A stretch of DNA of 49,995 nucleotides, taken from contig JAAYJK010000068.1 in NCBI GenBank assembly GCA_012522955.1, forward strand, positions 1-49,995. Direction: 5' to 3'. Position 1 is the stretch's first letter. The number at the start of each line of letters is the position of its first letter. A program made the translations under genes and the position numbers. This DNA comes from Syntrophomonadaceae bacterium (GTDB lineage Bacteria > Bacillota > Syntrophomonadia > Syntrophomonadales > Syntrophomonadaceae). Under the pieces are notes generated by a model that was not told the origin of the DNA, did no database searches, and saw nothing but the letters and a program-made list of their open reading frames with translations. Shown here piece by piece: positions 17,751 through 26,310 of this stretch.

Positions 17751-19037
17751 ATGCCATTAGTACCCAAAAAATACCTGACTCATATACTGCTAATTGTGCT
17801 TTTTAGTGCATCCTTTCTTCTGCCCATACAAAACCATGCTCTTGCAGTTTCCAACCAACCGCAGGTACAGGGCCAGGCTGTAATATTGATGGACTTCCAT
17901 TCTGGTCGCATCTTGTATGCCAAAAATATTAACCAGAATATGCCTCCCGCCAGTGTAACCAAGATAATGACCGCCTTGTTGGTGACAGAAAACGGTGATC
18001 TGGATCAGGTGGTGGAAATAAGCCCCTATGCTGCCAGCACTAGGGAGAGTGGGCTCTATTTGCAAGCGGGAGAAAAAATGACTCGCCGCCAGCTACTTTA
18101 TGCCTGCATGCTGCCTTCCGCCAATGATGCCTCAGTGGCTCTGGCTGAGAGTGTCTCAGGTCAGGAAGAGGATTTTGTTGAGCTTATGAACCAGCGGGCA
18201 GCTGAATTAGGTCTGGAGGATACCCACTTTTGCAATCCTCATGGATTACATGAAAGTGATCATTATACCACTGCTTACGATCTGGCCTGCTTGAGTCGGG
18301 TTGCTATGCAGGATCCTACTTTTAGAGAAATTGTCAGTACCTCCAACATAGTCATACCAGGACCGCCTAAGGAAGAGGACCGCAGTATATGGAATCAAAA
18401 TCGCCTGTTATACCGTTATGACAGAGCTGTGGGAATAAAAACCGGATTTACCCATCAAGCGGGCAATTGTGTAGTAGGGGCCGCCCAGAAAAACGGGATG
18501 CTCTTGATTGCCGTCAGCCTTAATTCTCCGTCTGTTTATCAGGACTTAATGAATATGCTGGACTACGGTTTTTCCAACTATCACTTGGTGGAATTGGAGC
18601 CCAGTAAAGAGACCCTCTTGGTAAAAGTTAAGGGTGGAATAGAGAATAAGTTGTCGTTAGAACCAGAACAGCAGCTATTAATCGCTGCCATGGACGGTGA
18701 AGAATCTGAATTAAGCTGTGAATTTCTTCCGGTCGCGGAGGTTAGAGCTCCGGTTAACCAAGGCGATGTGCTTGGTCTAGCTACTATATATCTAGAAAAC
18801 CAGGAAATCGCTTCTATTAAACTGGTGGCCGCCAGTTCAGTTGAGGCTCGGGTATCTGGGTTAATGTCAATTGCATCTGGGATAGCAGGTATATATAAAT
18901 GGGCCTTATTTATCTTACTACTCTATTGGATAGGGAAGAGGCAAAAAAGCCAGGAAGTATTAAAAACCATTCTCAGGCCTATTGTACTAAGCATCATGAA
19001 AAGGCGTACCACCCGGAACAACTCGTTAAGGCAATGA
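17751..19037 (+). CDS. D-alanyl-D-alanine carboxypeptidase (DacF-like)
   Basis: The protein has 428 residues, the usual size for low-molecular-weight penicillin-binding proteins of the PBP5 type. It has a signal peptide (about residues 9-33) and all three active-site motifs: Ser68-Val-Thr-Lys71, Ser123-Ala-Asn125 and Lys230-Thr-Gly. After the catalytic domain comes a beta domain, and a hydrophobic helix near the C-terminus (ALFILLLYW) anchors it to the membrane. It trims the terminal D-Ala from peptidoglycan stem peptides outside the cell. The ATG follows AGGGG. It stands alone, between the dispersed repeat and a terminator. Confidence 0.92.
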   Translation: MPLVPKKYLTHILLIVLFSASFLLPIQNHALAVSNQPQVQGQAVILMDFHSGRILYAKNINQNMPPASVTKIMTALLVTENGDLDQVVEISPYAASTRESGLYLQAGEKMTRRQLLYACMLPSANDASVALAESVSGQEEDFVELMNQRAAELGLEDTHFCNPHGLHESDHYTTAYDLACLSRVAMQDPTFREIVSTSNIVIPGPPKEEDRSIWNQNRLLYRYDRAVGIKTGFTHQAGNCVVGAAQKNGMLLIAVSLNSPSVYQDLMNMLDYGFSNYHLVELEPSKETLLVKVKGGIENKLSLEPEQQLLIAAMDGEESELSCEFLPVAEVRAPVNQGDVLGLATIYLENQEIASIKLVAASSVEARVSGLMSIASGIAGIYKWALFILLLYWIGKRQKSQEVLKTILRPIVLSIMKRRTTRNNSLRQ

Positions 19038-19093
19038 GGAATCAGGTATAGGCATGGAAGTAAGGCAGGGAGAAAAATATGGGGGAGCAATAA

Positions 19094-19116
19094 GGGTGTC
19101 GAAGAAGTCGACACCC
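19094..19116. terminator. Hairpin between converging genes
   Basis: A 9-bp perfect stem (GGGTGTCGA/TCGACACCC) with a 5-nt loop lies between the ends of the carboxypeptidase and GlcF-like genes. The plus-strand tail is CGATTTAGTTT; the minus tail is not T-rich. Confidence 0.6.
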
Positions 19117-19125
19117 CGATTTAGT

Positions 19126-20406
19126 TTAAAGACTTTTATAATAACGACTTAGCAACTCAACAGGATGCAGTACTTCTACCTGCCAATTATGCCTTCGGCA
19201 GCCGTAATTCAATTGCATCATGCAGCTAGGACAGCAGGTAGCCAGCACCTGAGCTGTCGTAGCCATAGCATTATCCATCTTCTTATCCAAAATTTTCATG
19301 GACATTTCATAATGAGTGGTACTGTAAGTACCGGAACCGCCGCAGCAAGTGTTGGCTCCTTTCATTTCTATTAACTCCACCCCCGGTATTCTTCTCAGCA
19401 ACTCCCGAGGTTGCTCCTTAATCAACTGGGCATTGGCCAGGTGACAGGGGTCATGATAAGTAACCCGTACTTTGGAAGCCTGTTCATTCTCAGGCAATCT
19501 AATATCCAGCACCTCAACCAGGAATACGGTGAGATCTATAACCTTATCCGCCAAAGCCATTGCCTCATCCTCTATTTTTAGGCCAGAAAAGAGAAACTCC
19601 ATGTTCTTGCGGGATAAGGCTGAGGAGCAGGAAGCACAATCAGTAACAATATAATCAAAGTTATAGGAATTAAAGAGTTTTATATTGTGAACTCCCAATT
19701 TCTGAGCGGTTTCCATTTTGCCGTTGGCAATGTGGGGTAGTCCGCAGCATTTCATTTCCCGGGGAATTATTACCTCACAGCCGTTGCGGGTTAATACCTC
19801 AACAGTTGCTTGGGCCACCTGGGGATTAAACAGGTCGGTACCACAGCCTAGAAAATAGCCCACCGTGTATTTCTTTTTCCCTTGGGCCGGGTTTAGTTCC
19901 TGCAAAAGGCTGCGGGCGGGCCTGGACGGTATATTATCCATCATTTGTTCGGCTTCCTTAAGGTCCCCAGGCAAAATTTTGGTTAAGCCGGTTTTACGAG
20001 CCAAAGTCTGAAGTCCCATTTTTTGAGCAGCACTCATAAGCCGGGCCGAAGAACGCAACATAGCCGGTTTGGTCCAAAGGGTTTCAAACAACAATTCCTT
20101 GCCTGCATTGGGGTTTTGCTCGTATATATAGGAACGAGCAGCCGCATTTAACTCATGTATATCAATACCAGAAGGACAATTGACAGAACAGTTCTCACAT
20201 AACAGGCACTGACTTAATCTATCGTATACTTCCGGGCTGGTCGGGACCTGACCATCCCTGAGCATTTGTACCATAAAAACATGACCCCTGGGCGCAACGG
20301 TCTCAATGCCTACCTCAGCAAAAACCGGACATACACTGCGGCACTTACCACAACGGACACACTTCATTAATTGCTCTTTAACCGGCGGCAAATTTTTGAA
20401 ATCCAT
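19126..20406 (-). CDS. glcF: GlcF-type iron-sulfur subunit of 2-hydroxyacid dehydrogenase
   Basis: The protein has 426 residues. Two 4Fe-4S motifs at the N-terminus (CVRCGKCRSVCP and CLLCENCSVNCP) are followed by two CCG domains (FLGCG with MKCCGLPH, and DPCHLAN with NTCCGGSGTY). This is the plan of the glycolate/lactate oxidase iron-sulfur subunit and relatives of heterodisulfide reductase subunit B/D. It would take electrons from the flavin subunit encoded 17 bases upstream and pass them to a membrane or soluble carrier. The start is close to the previous stop and the pair clearly form an operon. No electron-transfer flavoprotein genes lie beside it. Confidence 0.85.
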   Translation of the reverse strand: MDFKNLPPVKEQLMKCVRCGKCRSVCPVFAEVGIETVAPRGHVFMVQMLRDGQVPTSPEVYDRLSQCLLCENCSVNCPSGIDIHELNAAARSYIYEQNPNAGKELLFETLWTKPAMLRSSARLMSAAQKMGLQTLARKTGLTKILPGDLKEAEQMMDNIPSRPARSLLQELNPAQGKKKYTVGYFLGCGTDLFNPQVAQATVEVLTRNGCEVIIPREMKCCGLPHIANGKMETAQKLGVHNIKLFNSYNFDYIVTDCASCSSALSRKNMEFLFSGLKIEDEAMALADKVIDLTVFLVEVLDIRLPENEQASKVRVTYHDPCHLANAQLIKEQPRELLRRIPGVELIEMKGANTCCGGSGTYSTTHYEMSMKILDKKMDNAMATTAQVLATCCPSCMMQLNYGCRRHNWQVEVLHPVELLSRYYKSL

Positions 20407-20423
20407 AAGTTTACCTCACTAAC

Positions 20424-21824
20424 CTAAAAGACTTTACCGGGATTCATTATTCCGGCAGGATCAAAAGCCTCTTTGATTTTACGCATATATTCCACCGCCG
20501 GACCATGTTCCAATTCTGCATAACCCCTTCTAACAGCGCCAACACCATGTTCTCCGGTAGTTGATCCATTCATTTCAATAGCCAGCAAATGTACTTCATG
20601 CACAAACTTCATTACTTTTTCCACTTCTTCGGGTATCTCCGGATTTATTACCGGGGCCGTATGCACATTGCCGTCTCCTATATGGCCATAGTTGACTATT
20701 TGGATGCTGTGCTTGTCTGCCAGTTTACGCAAGGCCCGCAAGGTGTCGGCCACCCGGGAAATGGGAACACTAATGTCTTCTCCAGCAAAAATTCGGCTGC
20801 CGTCCGGACGAACTCTGGCTGAGGCAGCGGCAGTAACGCTCCGGCCCTCCCATAGTTGGGCCATGCGCTGAGGTTCGGTTGCCCATTCTACTGAGCGAGC
20901 CCTGCGTCCAGCCACTTCCTGAATCACCTGGCCTTCGAATTCTACACTGGGAGGATTTCCGTCAACCTCAAAAAGCAGAATCGCTTCAGCATCAGGCAGT
21001 TTAATTTCAGGCTTAAAATCATTTACCGCCATAATAGCTGAACTATCCAGTATTTCAATTCCCGAAGGCAAAATTCCCGCCTGGTAGACCTCCATAACAG
21101 TGGCCGGGGCATCATCCAGGCGGTCAAAAACGGCCATGGCAATTCCTCGAGCTCTAGGTTTGGGGAAACATCTCAGCCTGATTTTGGTCACCACTCCCAG
21201 AATGCCTTCCGAGCCCACCATCAACTTGGTCAGATTAATTCCGGATACATTTTTTATACAGCGGGCCTTCATACCGCCGGTAACTATAACTTCACCGTTG
21301 GGCATAACGACTTCCAAACCCAGTATATAGGGTTCAGTAGCCCAATATTTTACTGCCCGCAGACCTGAGGCATTGTTGGCCACCATTCCTCCCACTGTGC
21401 ACATCTTACTGCTGCCGGGATCGGGGGGAAAGAACAGGTTGAATCGGGCCAGTTCATCGTTTAGCTCAGCATGGATCACTCCAGGACTAACGATTACCTG
21501 CATATTTTTAGCATCGATTTCTATTATCTCTTTCCAGGTGGACAGATCTAAAACTATCCCTCCCTGTACAGCTATACATCCTCCTGTTTCACCGGTACCG
21601 GCTCCTCGGGGAATAATATTTATCCGGTTCTGATAAGCATAGCTCACCACCTTCTGCACATCTTCCGTACATTTGGGGAATACTACAGCATCAGGCCGGG
21701 CTGGTTCCAGTTTAGTGAGAAATGAACTATCATAGGAATAATATAAGAGGTCCAGGTCTTCTGTTAAAACCTTTTCCTTACCCAAAAGTGTAATCAGATC
21801 CTGTTTTAAGTTTGAAATATTCAT
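20424..21824 (-). CDS. glcD: GlcD-type FAD-linked 2-hydroxyacid (lactate/glycolate) dehydrogenase
   Basis: The protein has 466 residues, typical for the family. The FAD-binding PCMH domain shows PRGAGTGETGG and GGMVANNASG; the FAD-oxidase C-terminal domain ends with NYGHIGDGNVH and STTGEHGVG. It oxidises a 2-hydroxyacid, probably D-lactate or glycolate, to the 2-oxoacid. GGGGGAG lies 7 bases before the ATG. The divergent LarA-type racemase 194 bases away supports a lactate-like substrate, since a racemase would let one stereospecific enzyme use both isomers. Confidence 0.87.
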   Translation of the reverse strand: MNISNLKQDLITLLGKEKVLTEDLDLLYYSYDSSFLTKLEPARPDAVVFPKCTEDVQKVVSYAYQNRINIIPRGAGTGETGGCIAVQGGIVLDLSTWKEIIEIDAKNMQVIVSPGVIHAELNDELARFNLFFPPDPGSSKMCTVGGMVANNASGLRAVKYWATEPYILGLEVVMPNGEVIVTGGMKARCIKNVSGINLTKLMVGSEGILGVVTKIRLRCFPKPRARGIAMAVFDRLDDAPATVMEVYQAGILPSGIEILDSSAIMAVNDFKPEIKLPDAEAILLFEVDGNPPSVEFEGQVIQEVAGRRARSVEWATEPQRMAQLWEGRSVTAAASARVRPDGSRIFAGEDISVPISRVADTLRALRKLADKHSIQIVNYGHIGDGNVHTAPVINPEIPEEVEKVMKFVHEVHLLAIEMNGSTTGEHGVGAVRRGYAELEHGPAVEYMRKIKEAFDPAGIMNPGKVF

Positions 21825-21871
21825 ATTTTCTCCCCCTTATGGGTTTTTGTTTGCAATTAAAACCATTGCTA

Positions 21872-21880
21872 ATTATAACA
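21872..21880 (-). promoter_or_regulatory. Extended -10 promoter candidate for glcDF
   Basis: Minus-strand TGTTATAAT lies about 48 bases from the glcD start. No good -35 is visible, which an extended -10 can tolerate. Confidence 0.4.
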
Positions 21881-22018
21881 TAAAGCATATTAGTAGTTAG
21901 ATAGGAAATTTTAGCTTCCCTTGGCCAGGGTTGATTTAAAGCAGCAGGAGCAATAAACTATAATAAATTCGCATAAATACCAGCCATAAGTTTTATTAAG
22001 CACAGGAGTTGGATAGAT

Positions 22019-23284
22019 ATGATTATTAATATGTCCTATGGAGACCAAGAGTTGGCCCTGGAACTGCCGGAAGAGCAGCTAGTACAAATTGTTCAGCCAC
22101 CACTCCCGAGTCCATCTCGGGGCAGCAGGCAGATATTGGAGGAGGCCTTTAAACATCCCATAGGTTCACATAACCTGGCCCAAATAGTGCGGGCGAAAAA
22201 AGCCCGGCGAGTGGTTATCGTGGTTAATGACATTACCCGACCTACTCCTTATGAATTAATACTACACCCGCTGTTTATGGAACTGGAGGAAGCTGGCATA
22301 CAGGCCCAGGATATCACGCTTTTGGTAGCTTTGGGAATACATCGGCCTCATACCCAGGAAGAAAATATCTCTATATTCTCGGAGGAGATATGTAAGCGAT
22401 ATAGAATCGAAAACCATGATTGTGATAATAATCTGGTATCATTGGGGTATTTAAGTAATGGCATGGAGCTGATTATCAATAAAACAGCAGCCGAGGCGGA
22501 CTTGCTGATTACCACCGGTTTGGTTAATTTGCACTATTTTGCAGGCTATTCCGGAGGTCGAAAATCCATACTGCCTGGCATAGCGGGACGGAAACTAATC
22601 GAAGCCAACCATCAGATGATGGGGGATGAAAGAGCCTGCCTGGGCAACTACCGCAACAACCCGGTAAGCGATATTATGGTAGAAGCCGCCCGTAGAGTGG
22701 GAGTGGATTACATAATAAATGTAGTGACCGCTGGCAGGGATGAGATTCTATATGCCAGCACCGGCGACATATATGAGGCCTGGTTGTCCTGTGTAAAATA
22801 TTGTGAAAAACATAATGTGGTGGAGATTGAACAGCAGGCAGATATAGTTATTGCCAGCTGTGGGGGTTATCCCAAGGATATAAGCATGTATCAGGCTCAA
22901 AAAGCCCTGGACTCAGCCTCCCTGGCCGTAAAACCGGGGGGTACTATCATACTGCTGGCTGAGTGTAGGGAGGGAATGGGAGAAGAGACTTTTCAGGAGT
23001 GGATTATGCAGGCTTCTGTTCCCCAAGATATTATTAATCGTTTCAATAGCTGTTTTGAACTGGGTGGACACAAGGCTTATGCCATTTGCCGTACTATAAA
23101 CCAAGCCGATATAATACTCATTAGCAGTCTTAAACCCAGTCTGGTGGAAAAGATGTTTATGCACTATGCTAAGAGCACGGAAGAAGCCTTAGAAATAGCT
23201 TACCAAAAACATGGGGACCATCCCTTAGTGATTGTTATGCCCGAGGCCAGTAAAACAGGAATCCGGATGCTGGACTGGGAATAA
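22019..23284 (+). CDS. larA: LarA-family nickel-pincer 2-hydroxyacid racemase
   Basis: The protein has 421 residues, the family length. The catalytic set of LarA is present: His108 (GIHRPHT), His172 (LHYFAG), Lys182 (GGRKS) and His198 (EANH). These correspond within two residues to His108, His174, Lys184 and His200 of the Lactobacillus enzyme. The enzyme uses a nickel-pincer nucleotide made by LarB, LarC and LarE, none of which is in this window. Many LarA relatives act on 2-hydroxyacids other than lactate, so the substrate is not certain. AGGAG precedes the ATG; a second ATG four codons on is possible. The gene is divergent from glcDF. Confidence 0.85.
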   Translation: MIINMSYGDQELALELPEEQLVQIVQPPLPSPSRGSRQILEEAFKHPIGSHNLAQIVRAKKARRVVIVVNDITRPTPYELILHPLFMELEEAGIQAQDITLLVALGIHRPHTQEENISIFSEEICKRYRIENHDCDNNLVSLGYLSNGMELIINKTAAEADLLITTGLVNLHYFAGYSGGRKSILPGIAGRKLIEANHQMMGDERACLGNYRNNPVSDIMVEAARRVGVDYIINVVTAGRDEILYASTGDIYEAWLSCVKYCEKHNVVEIEQQADIVIASCGGYPKDISMYQAQKALDSASLAVKPGGTIILLAECREGMGEETFQEWIMQASVPQDIINRFNSCFELGGHKAYAICRTINQADIILISSLKPSLVEKMFMHYAKSTEEALEIAYQKHGDHPLVIVMPEASKTGIRMLDWE

Positions 23285-23337
23285 AGTCCAGGCAGGTAAA
23301 ATAGAATAAAGATATATAAATAAATAGGAGATAATAA

Positions 23338-24237
23338 ATGTTTGCCAAGCTTTATGATTTTCTAACCCCGGAACAGATACAGTTTAATGCTGATATGAAA
23401 CAGCATACTTCCTTCAAGATAGGCGGACCGGCCGATATCCTGGTTTTGCCCGCTTGTATCACTGATCTTGTCAAAATACTGGAGTTTTGCCGGGAGAAGC
23501 CTTTTCCCTATGTATTATTGGGACAAGGAAGCAATGTCTTGGTTAGGGATAAAGGAATTCGGGGTATGGTTATTAAACTGGGGGATGCACTTAAACAGTT
23601 TTCCATATCAGGTGGAGAAATATATGCTGAAGCCGGGATAAGTTTGTCCAAACTGGCTCGGGAGGCAGCCGAACATAGCTTGAGCGGCCTGGAGTTTGCT
23701 GAAGGAATACCCGGCAGCCTAGGCGGAGCTTTGGCCATGAATGCTGGAGCCTACCAGGGAGAGATGAAGGATGTGGTTCACCAAGTAATAGGCCTGGATG
23801 GGGCCGGTAATTACAAGATGTTTAATAAGGTAGAAAGTCAATTTGGATATCGTAGCAGTATTTTTCAAGACGGGGCCTATATAGTAGTGGCTGCCCGACT
23901 GCATTTGAAACCTGGCCAGCGTGATCAAATCCTTTCTACCATGCAGAATTTGGCCCAGCAACGCCAGGAAAAGCAACCTTTAGAATACCCCAGTGCTGGA
24001 AGTACTTTTAGGCGGCCGCCCGGTTTTTATGTAGGACCTCTTATTGAAGGACTGGGTCTCAAGGGTTTTTCCATCGGCGGAGCCCAAGTATCTATTAAAC
24101 ATGCGGGGTTTATTATTAATAAAGGGCAGGCTTCGGCCCAAGACGTAATTGATTTAATACGCCATATACAGCAACTGGTCAGGGAGCAACATGGAGTAGA
24201 GTTAAAACCGGAAATAAAAATACTGGGAGAGGAGTAA
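23338..24237 (+). CDS. murB: UDP-N-acetylenolpyruvoylglucosamine reductase MurB
   Basis: The protein has 299 residues and follows AGGAG. It is the FAD enzyme that reduces UDP-GlcNAc-enolpyruvate to UDP-MurNAc in cytosolic peptidoglycan synthesis. Motifs include HTSFKIGGPAD, LGQGSNVL, GIPGSLGGALAMNAGAY, YRSSIF (tyrosine of the type II form) and the SAGSTFRRP loop with the catalytic serine. The final Glu region (ELKPEIKILG) is intact. It stands apart from other mur genes, as often in Clostridia. Confidence 0.96.
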   Translation: MFAKLYDFLTPEQIQFNADMKQHTSFKIGGPADILVLPACITDLVKILEFCREKPFPYVLLGQGSNVLVRDKGIRGMVIKLGDALKQFSISGGEIYAEAGISLSKLAREAAEHSLSGLEFAEGIPGSLGGALAMNAGAYQGEMKDVVHQVIGLDGAGNYKMFNKVESQFGYRSSIFQDGAYIVVAARLHLKPGQRDQILSTMQNLAQQRQEKQPLEYPSAGSTFRRPPGFYVGPLIEGLGLKGFSIGGAQVSIKHAGFIINKGQASAQDVIDLIRHIQQLVREQHGVELKPEIKILGEE

Positions 24238-24296
24238 AGCCCGGCTAAAGTTAAGGTAAAAGCCATGGCTTTTCATCTTATAGAGGGGCTGAATTA

Positions 24297-26036
24297 ATGA
24301 AAGTACTATTAGCAACCTTTAACGCCAGGTATACTCATTCCTCACTGGCTTTGGCGTATTTACAGGAAGCCTGCCGCGACTATCGCTGGGAGCTTATAAA
24401 GCGGGAGTTTACTATTAACGATAATCTGCCTTCGGTATTGGCAGAAATCTATCGTATCCGCCCCCGGGTATTGTGTTTTTCATCTTATATCTGGAATATC
24501 CGCCAGATTGTAGAATTGTGCAATGATTACAAGCAGCTGGATGCGAATTGCATAATTGTTTTAGGGGGGCCGGAGGTATCTTTTGACAGCAAACAATTTC
24601 TATCGGACCATCCGGCCATAGATATCATAGTTCGGGGAGAAGGAGAAATAACCCTGAAGGAACTGCTGCTTCATATTTACGAGGGCAGTTCGTATACTGA
24701 AGTAAAGGGCATCAGCTTTCGTTTTCAGGAACAGTTGCTTATAAATGACGCCGCTCCCTTAATTCATGATCTAATACTTTTGCCTAAGGCCTATACGAGT
24801 GATATGTCTTTTTACCAGAACAAGCTGGTATATTACGAAAGTTCCCGGGGCTGTCCCTTTAATTGCAGTTATTGTATGTCTTCTACATTAAAAGGAGTTC
24901 GATATCTCCCCCTGGACCGGGTTAAAGAGGATTTAAGTTTTCTTATCAGGCAGGGGGTAAAGAAAATCAAATTTGTGGACCGAACTTTTAATAGCAATGA
25001 AAAGCGAGCATTACAGATTATGCAATTTGTTTTGGATGAAATAGGGGAAGAGAGAAATACCTCTTTCCATTTCGAAATCTGCGCTGATTTATTCTCCGAA
25101 GACGCTATGGCTTTCATAGAGCAAGTCCCAGCCGGGGTTTTTGACTTTGAAATCGGGGTACAGTCTACTTGCCCTCTGGCTTTACAAGCCGTCAATCGGA
25201 ATAATAACTGGGAAGGCCTGGCTGCCAATATCAGAAAAATTAAAGCATCTGGCAATATTCATCTGCATCTTGATTTAATTGCCGGACTTCCGTTTGAGGA
25301 TTACGGACGTTTTGGAAAATCATTTAACCAGGTATTTGAGCTGCAAGCTGATGTAATTCAACTGGGTTTTCTCAAATTGCTGAAGGGTTCGCGTATCTAT
25401 CAGGAAAAAGACCAATATGGGTACAAATTCCAACAGCTGGCTCCATACCAGGTGCTGGCCAATGATTTTATGGATTATCAGGATTTATGCATATTGCAGG
25501 ATATAGAAGAACTGGTGGAGCAGTATTATAACTCCGGTATTTTTACATACTCCATAGGCTATTTAGTAAATAAGATTTACCAGGGCAATGCCTTCCAAGC
25601 CATGGAAGACTACTCCCTATACCTGCGCCCTAAAGGATGGTATGACCGTCCACAGGCCCGTGATGCTCTTTATGCCTGTTTAGCCCGGTTTATTGAAGAA
25701 AAACACCCAGCTTGCTATGATCTGGCTAATGAGTGGTTAAAATATGATTATTTGCTCAATAACCGGGTATACAAGGTGCCAGATTCCTTGCCCCGCTATA
25801 GACCCGAACAAGCCCAACAAAAAATCAACTCCTTATTAGGGGATAAAGAATTTGTTAAAAAGCATCTACCCGAGATGTACGGAAAGAGTTTAAGAGAGTT
25901 GAAAAAGTATGTATACTTGGAATACTTGAATTTAAATCAGAGTTCAAGCCAGGCCAAGGGGACTTATCATCCGGTGCTGTTCCTTTATGGGCCGGGTAAG
26001 CAAAAAGCTTATAAAAGCATTATGATCCAAGATTAA
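24297..26036 (+). CDS. B12-binding radical SAM protein with DUF4080-like C-terminus
   Basis: The protein has 579 residues. The N-terminus is a cobalamin-binding Rossmann domain (ARYTHSSLALAYL, LGGPEVSFD). The radical SAM core has Cys186, Cys190 and Cys193 in RGCPFNCSYC, followed by a TIM-barrel region. The long helical C-terminus fits DUF4080. The substrate is not known; class B enzymes of this sort often methylate unactivated carbons or modify RNA. The ATG is 59 bases after murB, with a weak AGGGG site. Confidence 0.85.
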   Translation: MKVLLATFNARYTHSSLALAYLQEACRDYRWELIKREFTINDNLPSVLAEIYRIRPRVLCFSSYIWNIRQIVELCNDYKQLDANCIIVLGGPEVSFDSKQFLSDHPAIDIIVRGEGEITLKELLLHIYEGSSYTEVKGISFRFQEQLLINDAAPLIHDLILLPKAYTSDMSFYQNKLVYYESSRGCPFNCSYCMSSTLKGVRYLPLDRVKEDLSFLIRQGVKKIKFVDRTFNSNEKRALQIMQFVLDEIGEERNTSFHFEICADLFSEDAMAFIEQVPAGVFDFEIGVQSTCPLALQAVNRNNNWEGLAANIRKIKASGNIHLHLDLIAGLPFEDYGRFGKSFNQVFELQADVIQLGFLKLLKGSRIYQEKDQYGYKFQQLAPYQVLANDFMDYQDLCILQDIEELVEQYYNSGIFTYSIGYLVNKIYQGNAFQAMEDYSLYLRPKGWYDRPQARDALYACLARFIEEKHPACYDLANEWLKYDYLLNNRVYKVPDSLPRYRPEQAQQKINSLLGDKEFVKKHLPEMYGKSLRELKKYVYLEYLNLNQSSSQAKGTYHPVLFLYGPGKQKAYKSIMIQD

Positions 26037-26088
26037 GGGATCAGCCTAGAATGATAATGGTAACAGCGATAGGGGGAAGGAATATCTA

Positions 26089-26216
26089 TTATCCCTGGAG
26101 ATGGCAGTGGCTAGAGTCAAAGGCCAGGTCAGTATTGGCTTAAACTGTCTGGGATTAACTAAATATACTTGCCAATATTGATTCTCCTGCGAAAAGTTAT
26201 ATTTCGCTGGGTTATG
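26089..26216 (+). other. Cys-rich reading-frame fragment interrupted by TGA
   Basis: This frame, in the 274-base gap before the sensor kinase, reads GLNCLGLTKYTCQY, then TGA (26179), then FSCEKLYFAGL and a stop at about 26216. The Cys spacing looks like a metal-binding motif. No ribosome site is clear at the ATG at 26101. It may be a decayed gene end or chance. AGTATTGGC/GCCAATATT form an inverted repeat across it. Confidence 0.2.
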
Positions 26217-26217
26217 A

Positions 26218-26237
26218 TGTTATACTATACGGTATAA
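26218..26237 (+). promoter_or_regulatory. Promoter/palindrome candidate for the sensor kinase gene
   Basis: TGTTATACT is an extended -10 beginning at 26218, and TTATAC/GTATAA form an inverted repeat (26220-26237) that overlaps it. It lies about 75 bases before the chosen start. Confidence 0.35.
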
Positions 26238-26310
26238 TGACCATATATGACGAATATTGTTTATAATTATCACAGTAATTCAAGTGATAGATTTCAGGGG
26301 ATGGTGGCAA

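Noticed and set aside
24869-25255. 128-codon minus-strand frame
   Set aside because: It is antisense to the radical SAM core, which carries the CxxxCxxC motif.
26179-26181. Selenocysteine codon
   Set aside because: No SECIS-like hairpin was seen and the surrounding frame has no start or known homolog.
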